NCBI GenBank assembly: GCA_900545585.1
Contig: UQZR01000011.1
Span: forward strand, 15,773-79,772
Reading direction: 5' to 3'
DNA length: 64,000 nucleotides
Source of the DNA: an uncultured Eubacteriales bacterium
Lineage (GTDB): Bacteria; Bacillota; Clostridia; Oscillospirales; Oscillospiraceae
The notes under the pieces are model-generated. The model was not told the DNA's origin. It saw only the letters and a list, made by a program, of their open reading frames with translations, and ran no database searches. The translations under genes were made by a program, and so were the position numbers. Numbering within the stretch: position 1 is the stretch's first letter; the number at the start of each line of letters is the position of its first letter. Below are positions 8,063 to 15,574 of this stretch, piece after piece.

Positions 8063-8902
8063 TCACTCCACCACGTCGAAGTCGGTGATGATATACAGAT
8101 CCGTCAGCCCCTCCGGGTCGCAGCGGGGCTCCAGCACCGCGTAGCGGGCCAGCCCGCCGTCGTCTGTGCGCACATCCTCCACGGAGCCAATGGTCAGCCC
8201 GTAGGGATAGTACCCGCCCAGACCGGAGGTGACGATGAGATCCCCCGTGATAAGGGTGGAGGAGTCCGGCAGATAGGTGAGCTTCAGCTTGCCCTGGCTC
8301 ATCAGCGCCAGATCTCCGGCGGCGATGGCCGTCTCTTCCGTGCGGAACACCATAGCGCCCAGCTGGGAGCCGGTGTCCAGGATGGTGGTCAGGCGGCACC
8401 AGTTCAGGCCCACCTCCGTCACCACACCCACCAGATTGCCGTAGCAGTCCACGGCGCAGTCGTTTTCCGCCACGCCGTGCTGGCTGCCGCGGTTCAGCAC
8501 CAGTGTGCTGGCCCAGTTGGACACGTCCCGCTGGGTGACGCGGGCCGCCTCAAACTTCAGGTCGGATCGCTGCTCCCGCAGGCCCAGAAGCTTCCGCAGC
8601 CGCTGGTTCTCCTGCGCTGCGGGCTGAGCGCTCTGCAGCTCCTGCCGCAGCTGGGCATTCTCCTGCCGCAGGGCCTCGTTCTCCGCCTGCAATTCCTCCA
8701 CGCTGGCAAAGTGGTCGCTGATGCCGCCCACCCAGTTTACCACCGCGGACCCCGCTGCGCGGAAGGGGGACGCGATAACGCCCAATGCGTTGTGAAGAAA
8801 GCTGGTGCCGGAGCCCATGGCCGAGATGATGCACAGTACCACGGCGATCACCGCCGCGCCGCCCAGCAGCCAGATACCTGTTTTGGTAAAAAATCGCTTC
8901 AT
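8063..8902 (-). CDS. mreC: Rod shape-determining protein MreC
   Basis: A membrane-anchored scaffold of the elongasome that sits outside the membrane and binds PBP2. The 279-residue protein has one N-terminal transmembrane helix (IWLLGGAAVIAVVLCIISAM). A coiled coil follows (about residues 68-100: EELQAENEALRQENAQLRQE), then the beta-rich MreC domain containing LNRGSQHGV and VVTEVGLNWCRLTTILD. The length is normal. It belongs to the dut-maf-mreC-mreD-mrdA run. Confidence 0.94.
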   Translation of the reverse strand: MKRFFTKTGIWLLGGAAVIAVVLCIISAMGSGTSFLHNALGVIASPFRAAGSAVVNWVGGISDHFASVEELQAENEALRQENAQLRQELQSAQPAAQENQRLRKLLGLREQRSDLKFEAARVTQRDVSNWASTLVLNRGSQHGVAENDCAVDCYGNLVGVVTEVGLNWCRLTTILDTGSQLGAMVFRTEETAIAAGDLALMSQGKLKLTYLPDSSTLITGDLIVTSGLGGYYPYGLTIGSVEDVRTDDGGLARYAVLEPRCDPEGLTDLYIITDFDVVE

Positions 8903-8915
8903 TGACCGTTTCCTT

Positions 8916-9497
8916 TCAGCCCAGCAGGGTGATGCCGAACTCCGCCAGCATCCGGCTCAGCAGCAGCACCGGCAGCCCCATCACGTTGAAAAAGTCGCCG
9001 TCGATGCGCTCTACCAGCAGCGCGCCCTGGCCCTGCACGCCGTAGGCTCCCGCCTTGTCCATGGGTTCGCCGCCGGCGATGTAGGCCCGCAGCTCCGCCT
9101 CCGATGCGGCGCGGAAATAGACATCCGTGGACAGGGCGCGGGTCAGTGCCCGCTGCCCCTGCCGCACCGTGACGCCGGTACACACCGTGTGGCGCCGCCC
9201 CTGCAGCGCCGTCAGCATGGCCAGCGCCTGAGCCTCGTCAGCGGGCTTACCCAGCTTCTTGTCGTCCAGAAACACCATGGTGTCGGCGGTAATGACGATC
9301 TCATCCTCCGTGGACGCCACAGCCTGAGACTTCTCGCGGGAGATGTAGCGCACGATCTCCTCCGGCGTCAATCCGTCGGGATACCACTCCTCCACCTGGG
9401 GCACGCGGACGGTGAAGTCACGGATGCCGATCCGCTGCAAAAGCTCCTGTCTCCGCGGGGAGCCGGAGGCCAGTATGATCCTCGCCATACCGCTCAC
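8916..9497 (-). CDS. maf: Maf family nucleoside triphosphate pyrophosphatase
   Basis: The protein hydrolyses non-canonical or methylated (d)NTPs to monophosphates, a house-cleaning activity, and was historically linked to septum inhibition. The 193-residue product starts MSGMARIILASGSPRRQELL, the family phosphate-binding signature, and has the ITADTMV and RRHTVCTGV motifs. It overlaps the dut stop by 4 nt (ATGA) and lies 13 nt upstream of mreC. Placement next to mreCD is common in Firmicutes. The MSG-M double start leaves a 3-residue ambiguity. Confidence 0.94.
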   Translation of the reverse strand: MSGMARIILASGSPRRQELLQRIGIRDFTVRVPQVEEWYPDGLTPEEIVRYISREKSQAVASTEDEIVITADTMVFLDDKKLGKPADEAQALAMLTALQGRRHTVCTGVTVRQGQRALTRALSTDVYFRAASEAELRAYIAGGEPMDKAGAYGVQGQGALLVERIDGDFFNVMGLPVLLLSRMLAEFGITLLG

Positions 9498-9949
9498 CGC
9501 CCCGTGGAGCCGAAGCCACCCGTGCCGCGATCCGTCTCGTCCAGCGTGTCCGCCGGCACCACCGTGGGCTGCACCACCGGCGTCACCATCAGCTGGGCGA
9601 TGCGGTCGGCGGGCTGGACGGTGTAGGCTTCGCCGCCCAGATTCACCAGACCCACCCCGATCTCGCCGCGGTAGTCGCTGTCAATGACGCCCACGCCGTT
9701 GGACAGGCACACACCCTGCTTGATGCCCAGCCCGCTGCGGGCGAACACCAGCGCCACATAGTCCGCCGAGGGCAGGGCAATGGCGATGCCGGTAGGGATG
9801 AGCCGCCGCTCACCGGCGGCCAGCGTCACCGGCTGGTCGATGCAGGCGTACAGGTCCATGCACGCTGCGCCCGCCGTGGCGAAGCGGGGCAGGGGGATGT
9901 CCGTCCCGATTTTGGGGGACAGAGCTTTGATCTTCAGTTCCATAGGCAA
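9494..9949 (-). CDS. dut: Deoxyuridine 5'-triphosphate nucleotidohydrolase (dUTPase)
   Basis: Converts dUTP to dUMP and pyrophosphate, keeping uracil out of DNA and feeding dTMP synthesis. The 151-residue trimeric-type protein shows all five motifs: AACMDLYA (1), ARSGLGIKQG (2), GVIDSDYRGEI (3), RIAQLMV (4) and the C-terminal RGTGGFGSTG (5). It is the first gene of the dut-maf-mreC-mreD-mrdA run. The 57-nt gap before it is strongly A+T-rich with a TATAAT at 9993-9998 on the minus strand, but I found no well-spaced -35 box. Confidence 0.95.
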   Translation of the reverse strand: MPMELKIKALSPKIGTDIPLPRFATAGAACMDLYACIDQPVTLAAGERRLIPTGIAIALPSADYVALVFARSGLGIKQGVCLSNGVGVIDSDYRGEIGVGLVNLGGEAYTVQPADRIAQLMVTPVVQPTVVPADTLDETDRGTGGFGSTGR

Positions 9950-10006
9950 ATTTTCCTCAAATATTGAAAACTATCTGTAATATACTATCGTAATTATACT
10001 ATGAGT

Positions 10007-12085
10007 TTACTCAACGCCGCGGTAAAACAGGCCGCGGGTCAGGTCCTCCGGCGTCCAGTTGCCGCCGTTCTGATACCGCTGCAGCACCTGCACGCACTGC
10101 TCCGGTGTCTCCGTAGTGAACCGCAGCCGCCCATAGGTCAGGCCGCAGCGCCGCATTTCCGGCTTGTCGGCGAGGAACAGCGTCTTGCTGTTCTGGATCT
10201 CGCACCGGCAGCCGTAGCCGCAGAGCACAGGGAATCGTGCGCCGGTACGGTCGGTGAGGACGCTGCCTGCCCCGTGGGTGCAGCCCACGCTGCATCTGGT
10301 GACGCAGTTCTCCGTCACCATCAGCGGCAGCCGCCCGTAAATGATGGCCTCGCAGGGCAGGTACTTCCGGAGATCCCGCACCTGCTGCCACCTTAGCTCG
10401 AAGGAGACTGTCGCGCTGGCCAACTCCTGCCCCTGCCAGAACAGCAGGGCGCGGGAGTTGAAAATGTTCAGTCCGAAGTCGCCCCGCAGCGTCCGGTTCA
10501 GTCCCCGGGCGATGGGGAGATGGCCCAGATTGCCTATGGCCACCGCCGACGCCTCGGGGTGCTGCTCCAGCAGCTGCCGCAGGGGCGTCTCGTCTGCTGT
10601 CCGGAAAATGCGAGGCAGCACGGCGCACAGCTCTGTCTCGCCCCAGTCCAGTTCGGGGCCCAGCCGCTCCAGTTCTTCCACAGGAACATACACCGCCGCA
10701 GGCTTTTCTGACAGCAGCGCCGCTGTCACCTGCTCTGCCTTCTGCACGGAACAGGTGAAGCGCATAGCCTGCCCGCCCTCCGGCGCATCCGGCAGGGGAA
10801 GGGCAGGCAGCTTCCGGCGGGGTGGGATGTCCATCCGCCGCTTTGCCAGCTCCTCCAGCAGCTCCCGGCGCAGACCGTTGACGGCGCTGGCGGGTATCGT
10901 CAGTCCCTCATCCAACTCGATTTCGATACGGTCTGCTGTGAATACGGTGCCGCCGGTCTTGCTCAGCCGCTGCCGCAGCTCCTCCGCTGTTACCGCGCGG
11001 TTCCGGGCTTCCTCCGGTACAGCGCCGTCCACGGCGAAGGCCGCACCGCCGTGGACGGCGCAGGCGCCGCTCAGCCGCACAGGTTCGCCTCGCCGTACTG
11101 ACAGACGGAGATTTACCGGTATTTTTCTGTTTTCCCGCCCGTTTTCATACATTTCACGGGCCTTTGCAAACAGCTCCTTCGGCTCCGGCGCGTTCTCCGG
11201 ACGGGTGCCGAACATCTGGGGACCCTTTTTGCCCAGCCAGTAGCCGTCGGTGAATCCGCTGCGGGAAAACGCCTGCTCCAGCCGGCGGGATTCTTCTGCC
11301 GTGGGCTGCCGCTTTTCGTCCAAAAGCCGCCGGTAGATGTCGGTGACCACCGCCACATACTCCGGCCGCTTCATCCGACCCTCCAGCTTGAGACAGGCCA
11401 CGCCCATGGCCTCCATCTCCGCCAGATACGCCGACAGGTTGGCGTCCTTCAGGCTAAGGGGATGGCCGCCGCGGCAGGGCCCATTGACCCCGTAGGGCAG
11501 GCGGCAGGGCTGGGCGCAGGCGCCGCGGTTGCCGCTGCGCTCGCCCACCACGGCACTCATCTCGCACTGACCGGAGTAGCACATGCACAGTGCGCCGTGG
11601 GCAAAAACCTCGATCTCGGCGGGACAGCCGGCGCAGATCTCGCGTATCTCATCGCGGGCCAGCTCGCGGGCCAGCACCACCCGCTCCAGTCCCAGCGCGG
11701 CGGCCTCGTTGGCTCCGCCCAGGGTGAACAGGCTCATCTGGGTGCTGGCGTGGAGCGGTACGTCCGGCACGATCTCACGGGCCAGGGTCAGCAGACCCCA
11801 GTCCTGCACCAGTACGGCGTCCACGCCCATATCACTGGCTTTGCGCAGCGACTCTGCCGCCTGCTCCAGCTCACGGTCCGTCAGCAGGGTGTTCAGCGTC
11901 AGAAAGACCCGTACGCCTCGCAGATGGCAGTACGCCACTGCCGAAGCGAATTCCTCATCGGTGAAGTTTTTGGCACTGCGCCGCGCGTTAAAGGCGCCGA
12001 AGCCCATATATACCGCGTCCGCGCCGGTCTGGACGGCGGCAATGAGGGAGTCGAGGCCGCCGGCGGGGGAGAGGAGCTCCATCAT
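10007..12085 (-). CDS. U32 family peptidase-like protein with DUF3656-type region (RlhA/YrrO group)
   Basis: Members of this U32 branch include E. coli RlhA, needed for hydroxylation of 23S rRNA C2501, and putative collagenase-like proteins; true protease activity is doubtful. The 692-residue protein starts MMELLSPAGGLDSLIAAVQT, the U32 N-terminal signature. It has the ELARDEIREIC and GALCMCYSGQC segment and further cysteines at GNRGACAQPCR. The four-Cys cluster typical of the family is thus present and would suit Fe-S binding. The long C-terminal half (beyond about 330) corresponds to the DUF3656-type region. It overlaps zapA by 4 nt, a conserved Firmicute pairing. Confidence 0.88.
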   Translation of the reverse strand: MMELLSPAGGLDSLIAAVQTGADAVYMGFGAFNARRSAKNFTDEEFASAVAYCHLRGVRVFLTLNTLLTDRELEQAAESLRKASDMGVDAVLVQDWGLLTLAREIVPDVPLHASTQMSLFTLGGANEAAALGLERVVLARELARDEIREICAGCPAEIEVFAHGALCMCYSGQCEMSAVVGERSGNRGACAQPCRLPYGVNGPCRGGHPLSLKDANLSAYLAEMEAMGVACLKLEGRMKRPEYVAVVTDIYRRLLDEKRQPTAEESRRLEQAFSRSGFTDGYWLGKKGPQMFGTRPENAPEPKELFAKAREMYENGRENRKIPVNLRLSVRRGEPVRLSGACAVHGGAAFAVDGAVPEEARNRAVTAEELRQRLSKTGGTVFTADRIEIELDEGLTIPASAVNGLRRELLEELAKRRMDIPPRRKLPALPLPDAPEGGQAMRFTCSVQKAEQVTAALLSEKPAAVYVPVEELERLGPELDWGETELCAVLPRIFRTADETPLRQLLEQHPEASAVAIGNLGHLPIARGLNRTLRGDFGLNIFNSRALLFWQGQELASATVSFELRWQQVRDLRKYLPCEAIIYGRLPLMVTENCVTRCSVGCTHGAGSVLTDRTGARFPVLCGYGCRCEIQNSKTLFLADKPEMRRCGLTYGRLRFTTETPEQCVQVLQRYQNGGNWTPEDLTRGLFYRGVE

Positions 12086-12399
12086 CCCTTGCGGTTCTGC
12101 TGGGACTGCAGCTTGCGGCGCAGCTCGGCGGCCTCATTCTTGGCGCGGCTGGCCTCGTCCAGATAGGTTTTCAGCTGGCGGCGCAGATTGTCGGCGTTTT
12201 CCTGGGCCTTGCACAGCTCATCCGCCAGGTTCACGGCGGCCAGTACGGCGGCGTTGTCGCGGCTCATGTGAGCGCCGTCCATCAGCTGGCGCATCTCGCC
12301 GTCCACCATGGCGCCTACCTTCTCCATATAGGCCGCGTCCTCCTCTGCCACCAGCGTGTACTCCGTGCCGCAGATGGTCATTGTTACCCGATTCGCCAT
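12082..12399 (-). CDS. zapA: Cell division protein ZapA
   Basis: A small FtsZ-binding protein that bundles protofilaments and stabilises the Z ring. The 105-residue product starts MANRVTMTICGTEYTLVAEE, the ZapA N-terminal beta-hairpin, followed by a long amphipathic coiled coil (about 60-100) rich in Ala/Glu/Lys/Arg. GAGGAGG lies 6 nt upstream of the ATG. It is the first gene of a two-gene unit with the U32 protein. Confidence 0.92.
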   Translation of the reverse strand: MANRVTMTICGTEYTLVAEEDAAYMEKVGAMVDGEMRQLMDGAHMSRDNAAVLAAVNLADELCKAQENADNLRRQLKTYLDEASRAKNEAAELRRKLQSQQNRKG

Positions 12400-12469
12400 A
12401 GGTCAACCTCCTCTGTATCTTCGCAAAAATTATGTTGTCTCTATCGGTAAAGATATCAATACAGCATCC

Positions 12470-12497
12470 ATTATAGCACAATTTCCCGCTGTGGAAA
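12470..12497 (-). promoter_or_regulatory. Promoter of zapA and the U32 gene
   Basis: On the minus strand there is TTTCCA (plus 12492-12497), a 16-nt spacer and an extended -10 TGC-TATAAT (12470-12475), about 70 nt upstream of zapA. Confidence 0.62.
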
Positions 12498-12546
12498 GCC
12501 TATTTTGACGAAAAGCGGAAATTTGTAAAAATGTGACCGTCCCTGC

Positions 12547-12575
12547 TTTACGCCGACGGACTTTTCATGTAAAAT
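12547..12575 (+). promoter_or_regulatory. Promoter of dnaD-dnaI
   Basis: TTTACG (12547-12552), a 17-nt spacer and TAAAAT (12570-12575), 31 nt upstream of the dnaD start. It is divergent from the zapA promoter about 70 bp away. Confidence 0.55.
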
Positions 12576-12606
12576 AGGGGGCACTGAGAAAAGGGAGGCC
12601 GGAGCC

Positions 12607-13536
12607 ATGAGCGGTTATATCCTGCGGGGCGGACAAGAGAATATCACGCTGCCCGCCGCCGCAGTGGAGAGCCTGCTGCGCCGCGGGGAGGGCGATGCCG
12701 CCCTGCTGTATCTGGCGCTGCAGCGGTTCGGCCGCGGCGTAACGCCGGAGGAGCTGGAAAAGGTGCTGCCCACCATGAGCCGCCTGCGGCTGGACGCAGC
12801 GGAGCGGGTATTGCAGGAGCTGGGACTCCTGCCGCGGCCCCAGACGCCCGGCCCCGAACCGGCGGCGGAAAAGCCCGTTTACTCCGCAGAGGACATCACC
12901 GCCCTGCTGACGGACAACGAGGGCTTCCGCCTGCTGATCCCCCAGGCGGAGCAGCAGCTGGGCAAAAAGCTGCGCACCGCAGACTTGCAGATACTGGCGG
13001 GGCTGTACGACGATCTGGGCCTGCCGGCGGACGTGATCTATCTGCTGCTGTGCCACTGTGTGGACAGGGCCAGAGCCCAGTGGGGCGAAGGACGCCGCCC
13101 CACCATGCGGCAGGTGGAGAAGGAGGGCTATCACTGGGCCCAGCTGGGCCTGTTCGATCAGGACAGCGCCGCCGCCTACCTGCGGACGTGGAGCCGCCGC
13201 CGCCAGAAGATGGGGGCGTATATGAAGGCGATGCAGCTGCCGGACCGCCCGCCGGTGGAAGCGGAGAGCCGCTATATCACAGACTGGATGGACATGGGCT
13301 TCTCGCCGGAGACGGTGGCCATGGCCTATGAGCGGACGGTGTTTTATAAGAAGGATATGAACTGGCGCTATCTCAACGGCATCCTGCGCCGCTGGCACGA
13401 AAACGGCTGGCACACGCCGCAGCAGGTGGAAAAGGGCGAGGAGCGCAAGAGCGCACCGGCCCAGAGCGGCGGCCAGAGCGGCCAGCAGGGGGGCGCGGAG
13501 CAGAACGCGTGGATGCGCCGGTACATCAAGAGGTGA
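12607..13536 (+). CDS. dnaD: DnaD-domain replication initiation/restart protein
   Basis: A Firmicute primosome protein that remodels DNA and recruits the DnaB/DnaI helicase-loading machinery. In the 309-residue protein the N-terminal part resembles a winged helix (about 1-90), followed by two DnaD-like helical repeats (about 95-195 and 200-285). The second carries the family YxxxIxxxW-type signature in YLNGILRRWHENG. The extreme C terminus is Gly/Gln-rich and low-complexity, then MRRYIKR. GGGAGG lies upstream of the ATG. It is directly followed (4 nt) by the DnaI/DnaC-like loader, which supports the role. Confidence 0.9.
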   Translation: MSGYILRGGQENITLPAAAVESLLRRGEGDAALLYLALQRFGRGVTPEELEKVLPTMSRLRLDAAERVLQELGLLPRPQTPGPEPAAEKPVYSAEDITALLTDNEGFRLLIPQAEQQLGKKLRTADLQILAGLYDDLGLPADVIYLLLCHCVDRARAQWGEGRRPTMRQVEKEGYHWAQLGLFDQDSAAAYLRTWSRRRQKMGAYMKAMQLPDRPPVEAESRYITDWMDMGFSPETVAMAYERTVFYKKDMNWRYLNGILRRWHENGWHTPQQVEKGEERKSAPAQSGGQSGQQGGAEQNAWMRRYIKR

Positions 13537-13540
13537 CGAC

Positions 13541-14530
13541 ATGGCATACGACGGCAGGATCATGCAGCGGGCGCTGACCCGCTTCGACGAGGACAAGCAG
13601 CGCCGATCCGCCCAGCTGGATCAGCGGCGGCGGGCGCTCTACGCCCGTGAGCCGCGGCTGGCGGAGATCGAGACGGAGCTGCGGGGCACCATGAGCCGTA
13701 TCATCTCCTCCGCACTGGCCCGGGGGACGGACCCGCTGCCCGCCATTCGGGTGCTGCGGGACGAGAACCTTGCCTTACAGCAGGAGCGGACGCAGCTGCT
13801 GGCAGCCATGGGCTATCCTGCGGACTATCTGGAGGAGAAGCCTGCCTGCCGCCTGTGCGGCGACACCGGCTATGCCAACGGCCGCGTGTGCGGCTGCCTG
13901 CGGGCCTACTACGCCCGCGAGCAGCTGGCGGAGCTGTCCCGCCTGCTGCCCCTGGGGGAAGACAGCTTCGAGACGTTCAGCTTCGACTGGTATGACAGCG
14001 CGGTGCAGCCGGCCTTCGGCGTGTCGCCCCGGGCCAATATGGAGCGGAACTTCGACGTCTGCCGCGATTACGCCTACCAGTTCGCCAAGGGCGGCGGCAG
14101 CCTGCTGCTGTCCGGCGGTACGGGACTGGGCAAGACGTTTCTCTCCGCCTGCATCGCGCGGGTGGTCAGCGAAAACGGCTTCTCCGTGGTGTACGACACG
14201 GCGGCCAGCGTGTTCGCACGGTTCGAGGACGCCAAATTCCGGCGGGACGAGGACGGCGGCGAGGACGCGGACCGCTGCATGCGCTGCGACCTGCTGATTT
14301 TGGACGATCTGGGTACAGAGATGACTACCTCCTTCGTCCAGAGCGCCCTGTACCAGATCGTCAACGGGCGGCTGATGGAAAAGCGCTCCACCATCATCAG
14401 CACCAATCTGGCGCCGGAGGAGATCGGCAGCCGCTACGGCCGGTCCGTGCTGTCCCGTCTGGAGGGGGAGTACGAGATCCTGCCCTTCTTCGGCGAGGAC
14501 ATCCGGCGGCTGAAGCGGGAGCGGCAGTGA
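13541..14530 (+). CDS. dnaI: DnaI/DnaC-like helicase loader ATPase
   Basis: An AAA+ ATPase that loads the replicative helicase. The 329-residue protein has an N-terminal helical region and then a four-cysteine zinc-binding motif (CRLCGDTGYANGRVCGC, about residues 104-120), as in DnaI. The AAA+ core follows with Walker A GGTGLGKTF (about 193-201), Walker B LLILDDLG and a sensor region (IISTNL). The ATG lies 4 nt after the dnaD stop. An intrinsic terminator follows within 20 nt. Confidence 0.92.
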   Translation: MAYDGRIMQRALTRFDEDKQRRSAQLDQRRRALYAREPRLAEIETELRGTMSRIISSALARGTDPLPAIRVLRDENLALQQERTQLLAAMGYPADYLEEKPACRLCGDTGYANGRVCGCLRAYYAREQLAELSRLLPLGEDSFETFSFDWYDSAVQPAFGVSPRANMERNFDVCRDYAYQFAKGGGSLLLSGGTGLGKTFLSACIARVVSENGFSVVYDTAASVFARFEDAKFRRDEDGGEDADRCMRCDLLILDDLGTEMTTSFVQSALYQIVNGRLMEKRSTIISTNLAPEEIGSRYGRSVLSRLEGEYEILPFFGEDIRRLKRERQ

Positions 14531-14544
14531 TATGAACAGGACGT

Positions 14545-14573
14545 AAAAAAGACGCCTGCGGGCGTCTTTTTTT
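14545..14573 (+). terminator. Intrinsic terminator after dnaI
   Basis: AAAAAAGACGCC-TGC-GGCGTCTTTTTTT: a GC stem flanked by A and T tracts, 15 nt after the dnaI stop. It could work in both directions but only the plus strand has an upstream gene. Confidence 0.88.
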
Positions 14574-14666
14574 GCGCGCAGGGACAGATTTTTCGGATTT
14601 CCCGACGGTTTCTGCCTGATTTCGCGGCAAATACGCCGTAAAATGGGGGGAAAGGAGGGGGAGACC

Positions 14667-15497
14667 ATGAGGAAAAACCAGAAGGGGGAGTTTCTGTCCA
14701 GCCGCGTCCGCTATATCGCCATTGGCGCCGTGCGGCCCAATCCGCAGCAGCCCCGCCGCAGCTTTGACGAGACGGCGCTGCGGGAGCTGGCGGACAGCAT
14801 CCGCGCCTACGGGATTTTACAGCCGCTGACGGTGCGGGACAAGGGCGGCTATTACGAGTTGGTGGCGGGAGAGCGGCGGCTGCGGGCCGCCCGCATGGCG
14901 GGCCTGCGGGAGGTGCCGTGTCTTATTGCGGCGGTGGGGGAGGAAGACGCGGCGCTGCTGGCCCTCATCGAGAATTTGCAGCGGCGGGATCTGGACTATC
15001 TGGAGGAGGCGGCGGCCATCTCCCGCCTCATCGGGCGGTACGGCCTGTCCCAGCAGCAGGCGGCGGAGAAGCTGGGCAAGTCCCAGCCCGCCATCGCCAA
15101 CAAGCTGCGGCTGCTGCGGCTGGGGCCGCCGGTGACGGACTGCCTGCGGCAGTACGGCCTGACGGAGCGCCATGCCCGGGCGCTGCTGCGGCTCACCGAT
15201 CCGGAGCAGCAGCTGGCGGCGGCGCGGCACATGGGACAGCGGGGTCTCAACGTGGCTCAGGCGGAGCAATACATAGATGCCCTGGCCGCCCGGAACCGGA
15301 CGGAGCCGCTGCGGCGGCGTCCCACGTACATCATCAAGGACGTGCGGCTGTTCCTGAACAGTGTGGAGCGGGGCGTGCGGCTGATGCAGTCGGCGGGCGT
15401 AGGCGCGGAGGTAGGCCGCTGCGACACGGACGAGGAGATCCTCTTGACCATCCACATTCCCAAGCGCCGGCCCGCAGGGGTTGTTACGGATTCGTAA
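14667..15497 (+). CDS. noc: ParB-family nucleoid occlusion protein (Noc-like)
   Basis: A second chromosomal ParB paralogue. The 276-residue protein has the ParB N-terminal domain (VAGERRLRAARMAGLREVP), the ENLQRRDLDYLEEA box and an HTH segment. GKSQPAIANKLRLLRL followed by LTERHARALLRL resembles B. subtilis Noc (IANKLRLLKL, ITERHARALI) more than Spo0J. Noc binds its own palindromic sites and blocks division over the nucleoid. I chose ATG 14667 because AAAGGAGG lies 9 nt upstream; an in-frame ATG at 14643 has no such site. I cannot see the N-terminal amphipathic membrane helix of B. subtilis Noc, so membrane recruitment is uncertain. Confidence 0.82.
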   Translation: MRKNQKGEFLSSRVRYIAIGAVRPNPQQPRRSFDETALRELADSIRAYGILQPLTVRDKGGYYELVAGERRLRAARMAGLREVPCLIAAVGEEDAALLALIENLQRRDLDYLEEAAAISRLIGRYGLSQQQAAEKLGKSQPAIANKLRLLRLGPPVTDCLRQYGLTERHARALLRLTDPEQQLAAARHMGQRGLNVAQAEQYIDALAARNRTEPLRRRPTYIIKDVRLFLNSVERGVRLMQSAGVGAEVGRCDTDEEILLTIHIPKRRPAGVVTDS

Positions 15498-15574
15498 CCC
15501 ATTTCCCACAGGGGTATGGTATCATGGGCTGGCACAGGGTACCCCTGTGGCGAAAGGGAAGGAGGGGGACATCT

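Noticed and set aside
14918..15574. Upstream extension of the VanW frame through noc
   Set aside because: The segment is Gly/Ala-rich shadow of noc; the membrane helix and ribosome binding site support the start at 15575.
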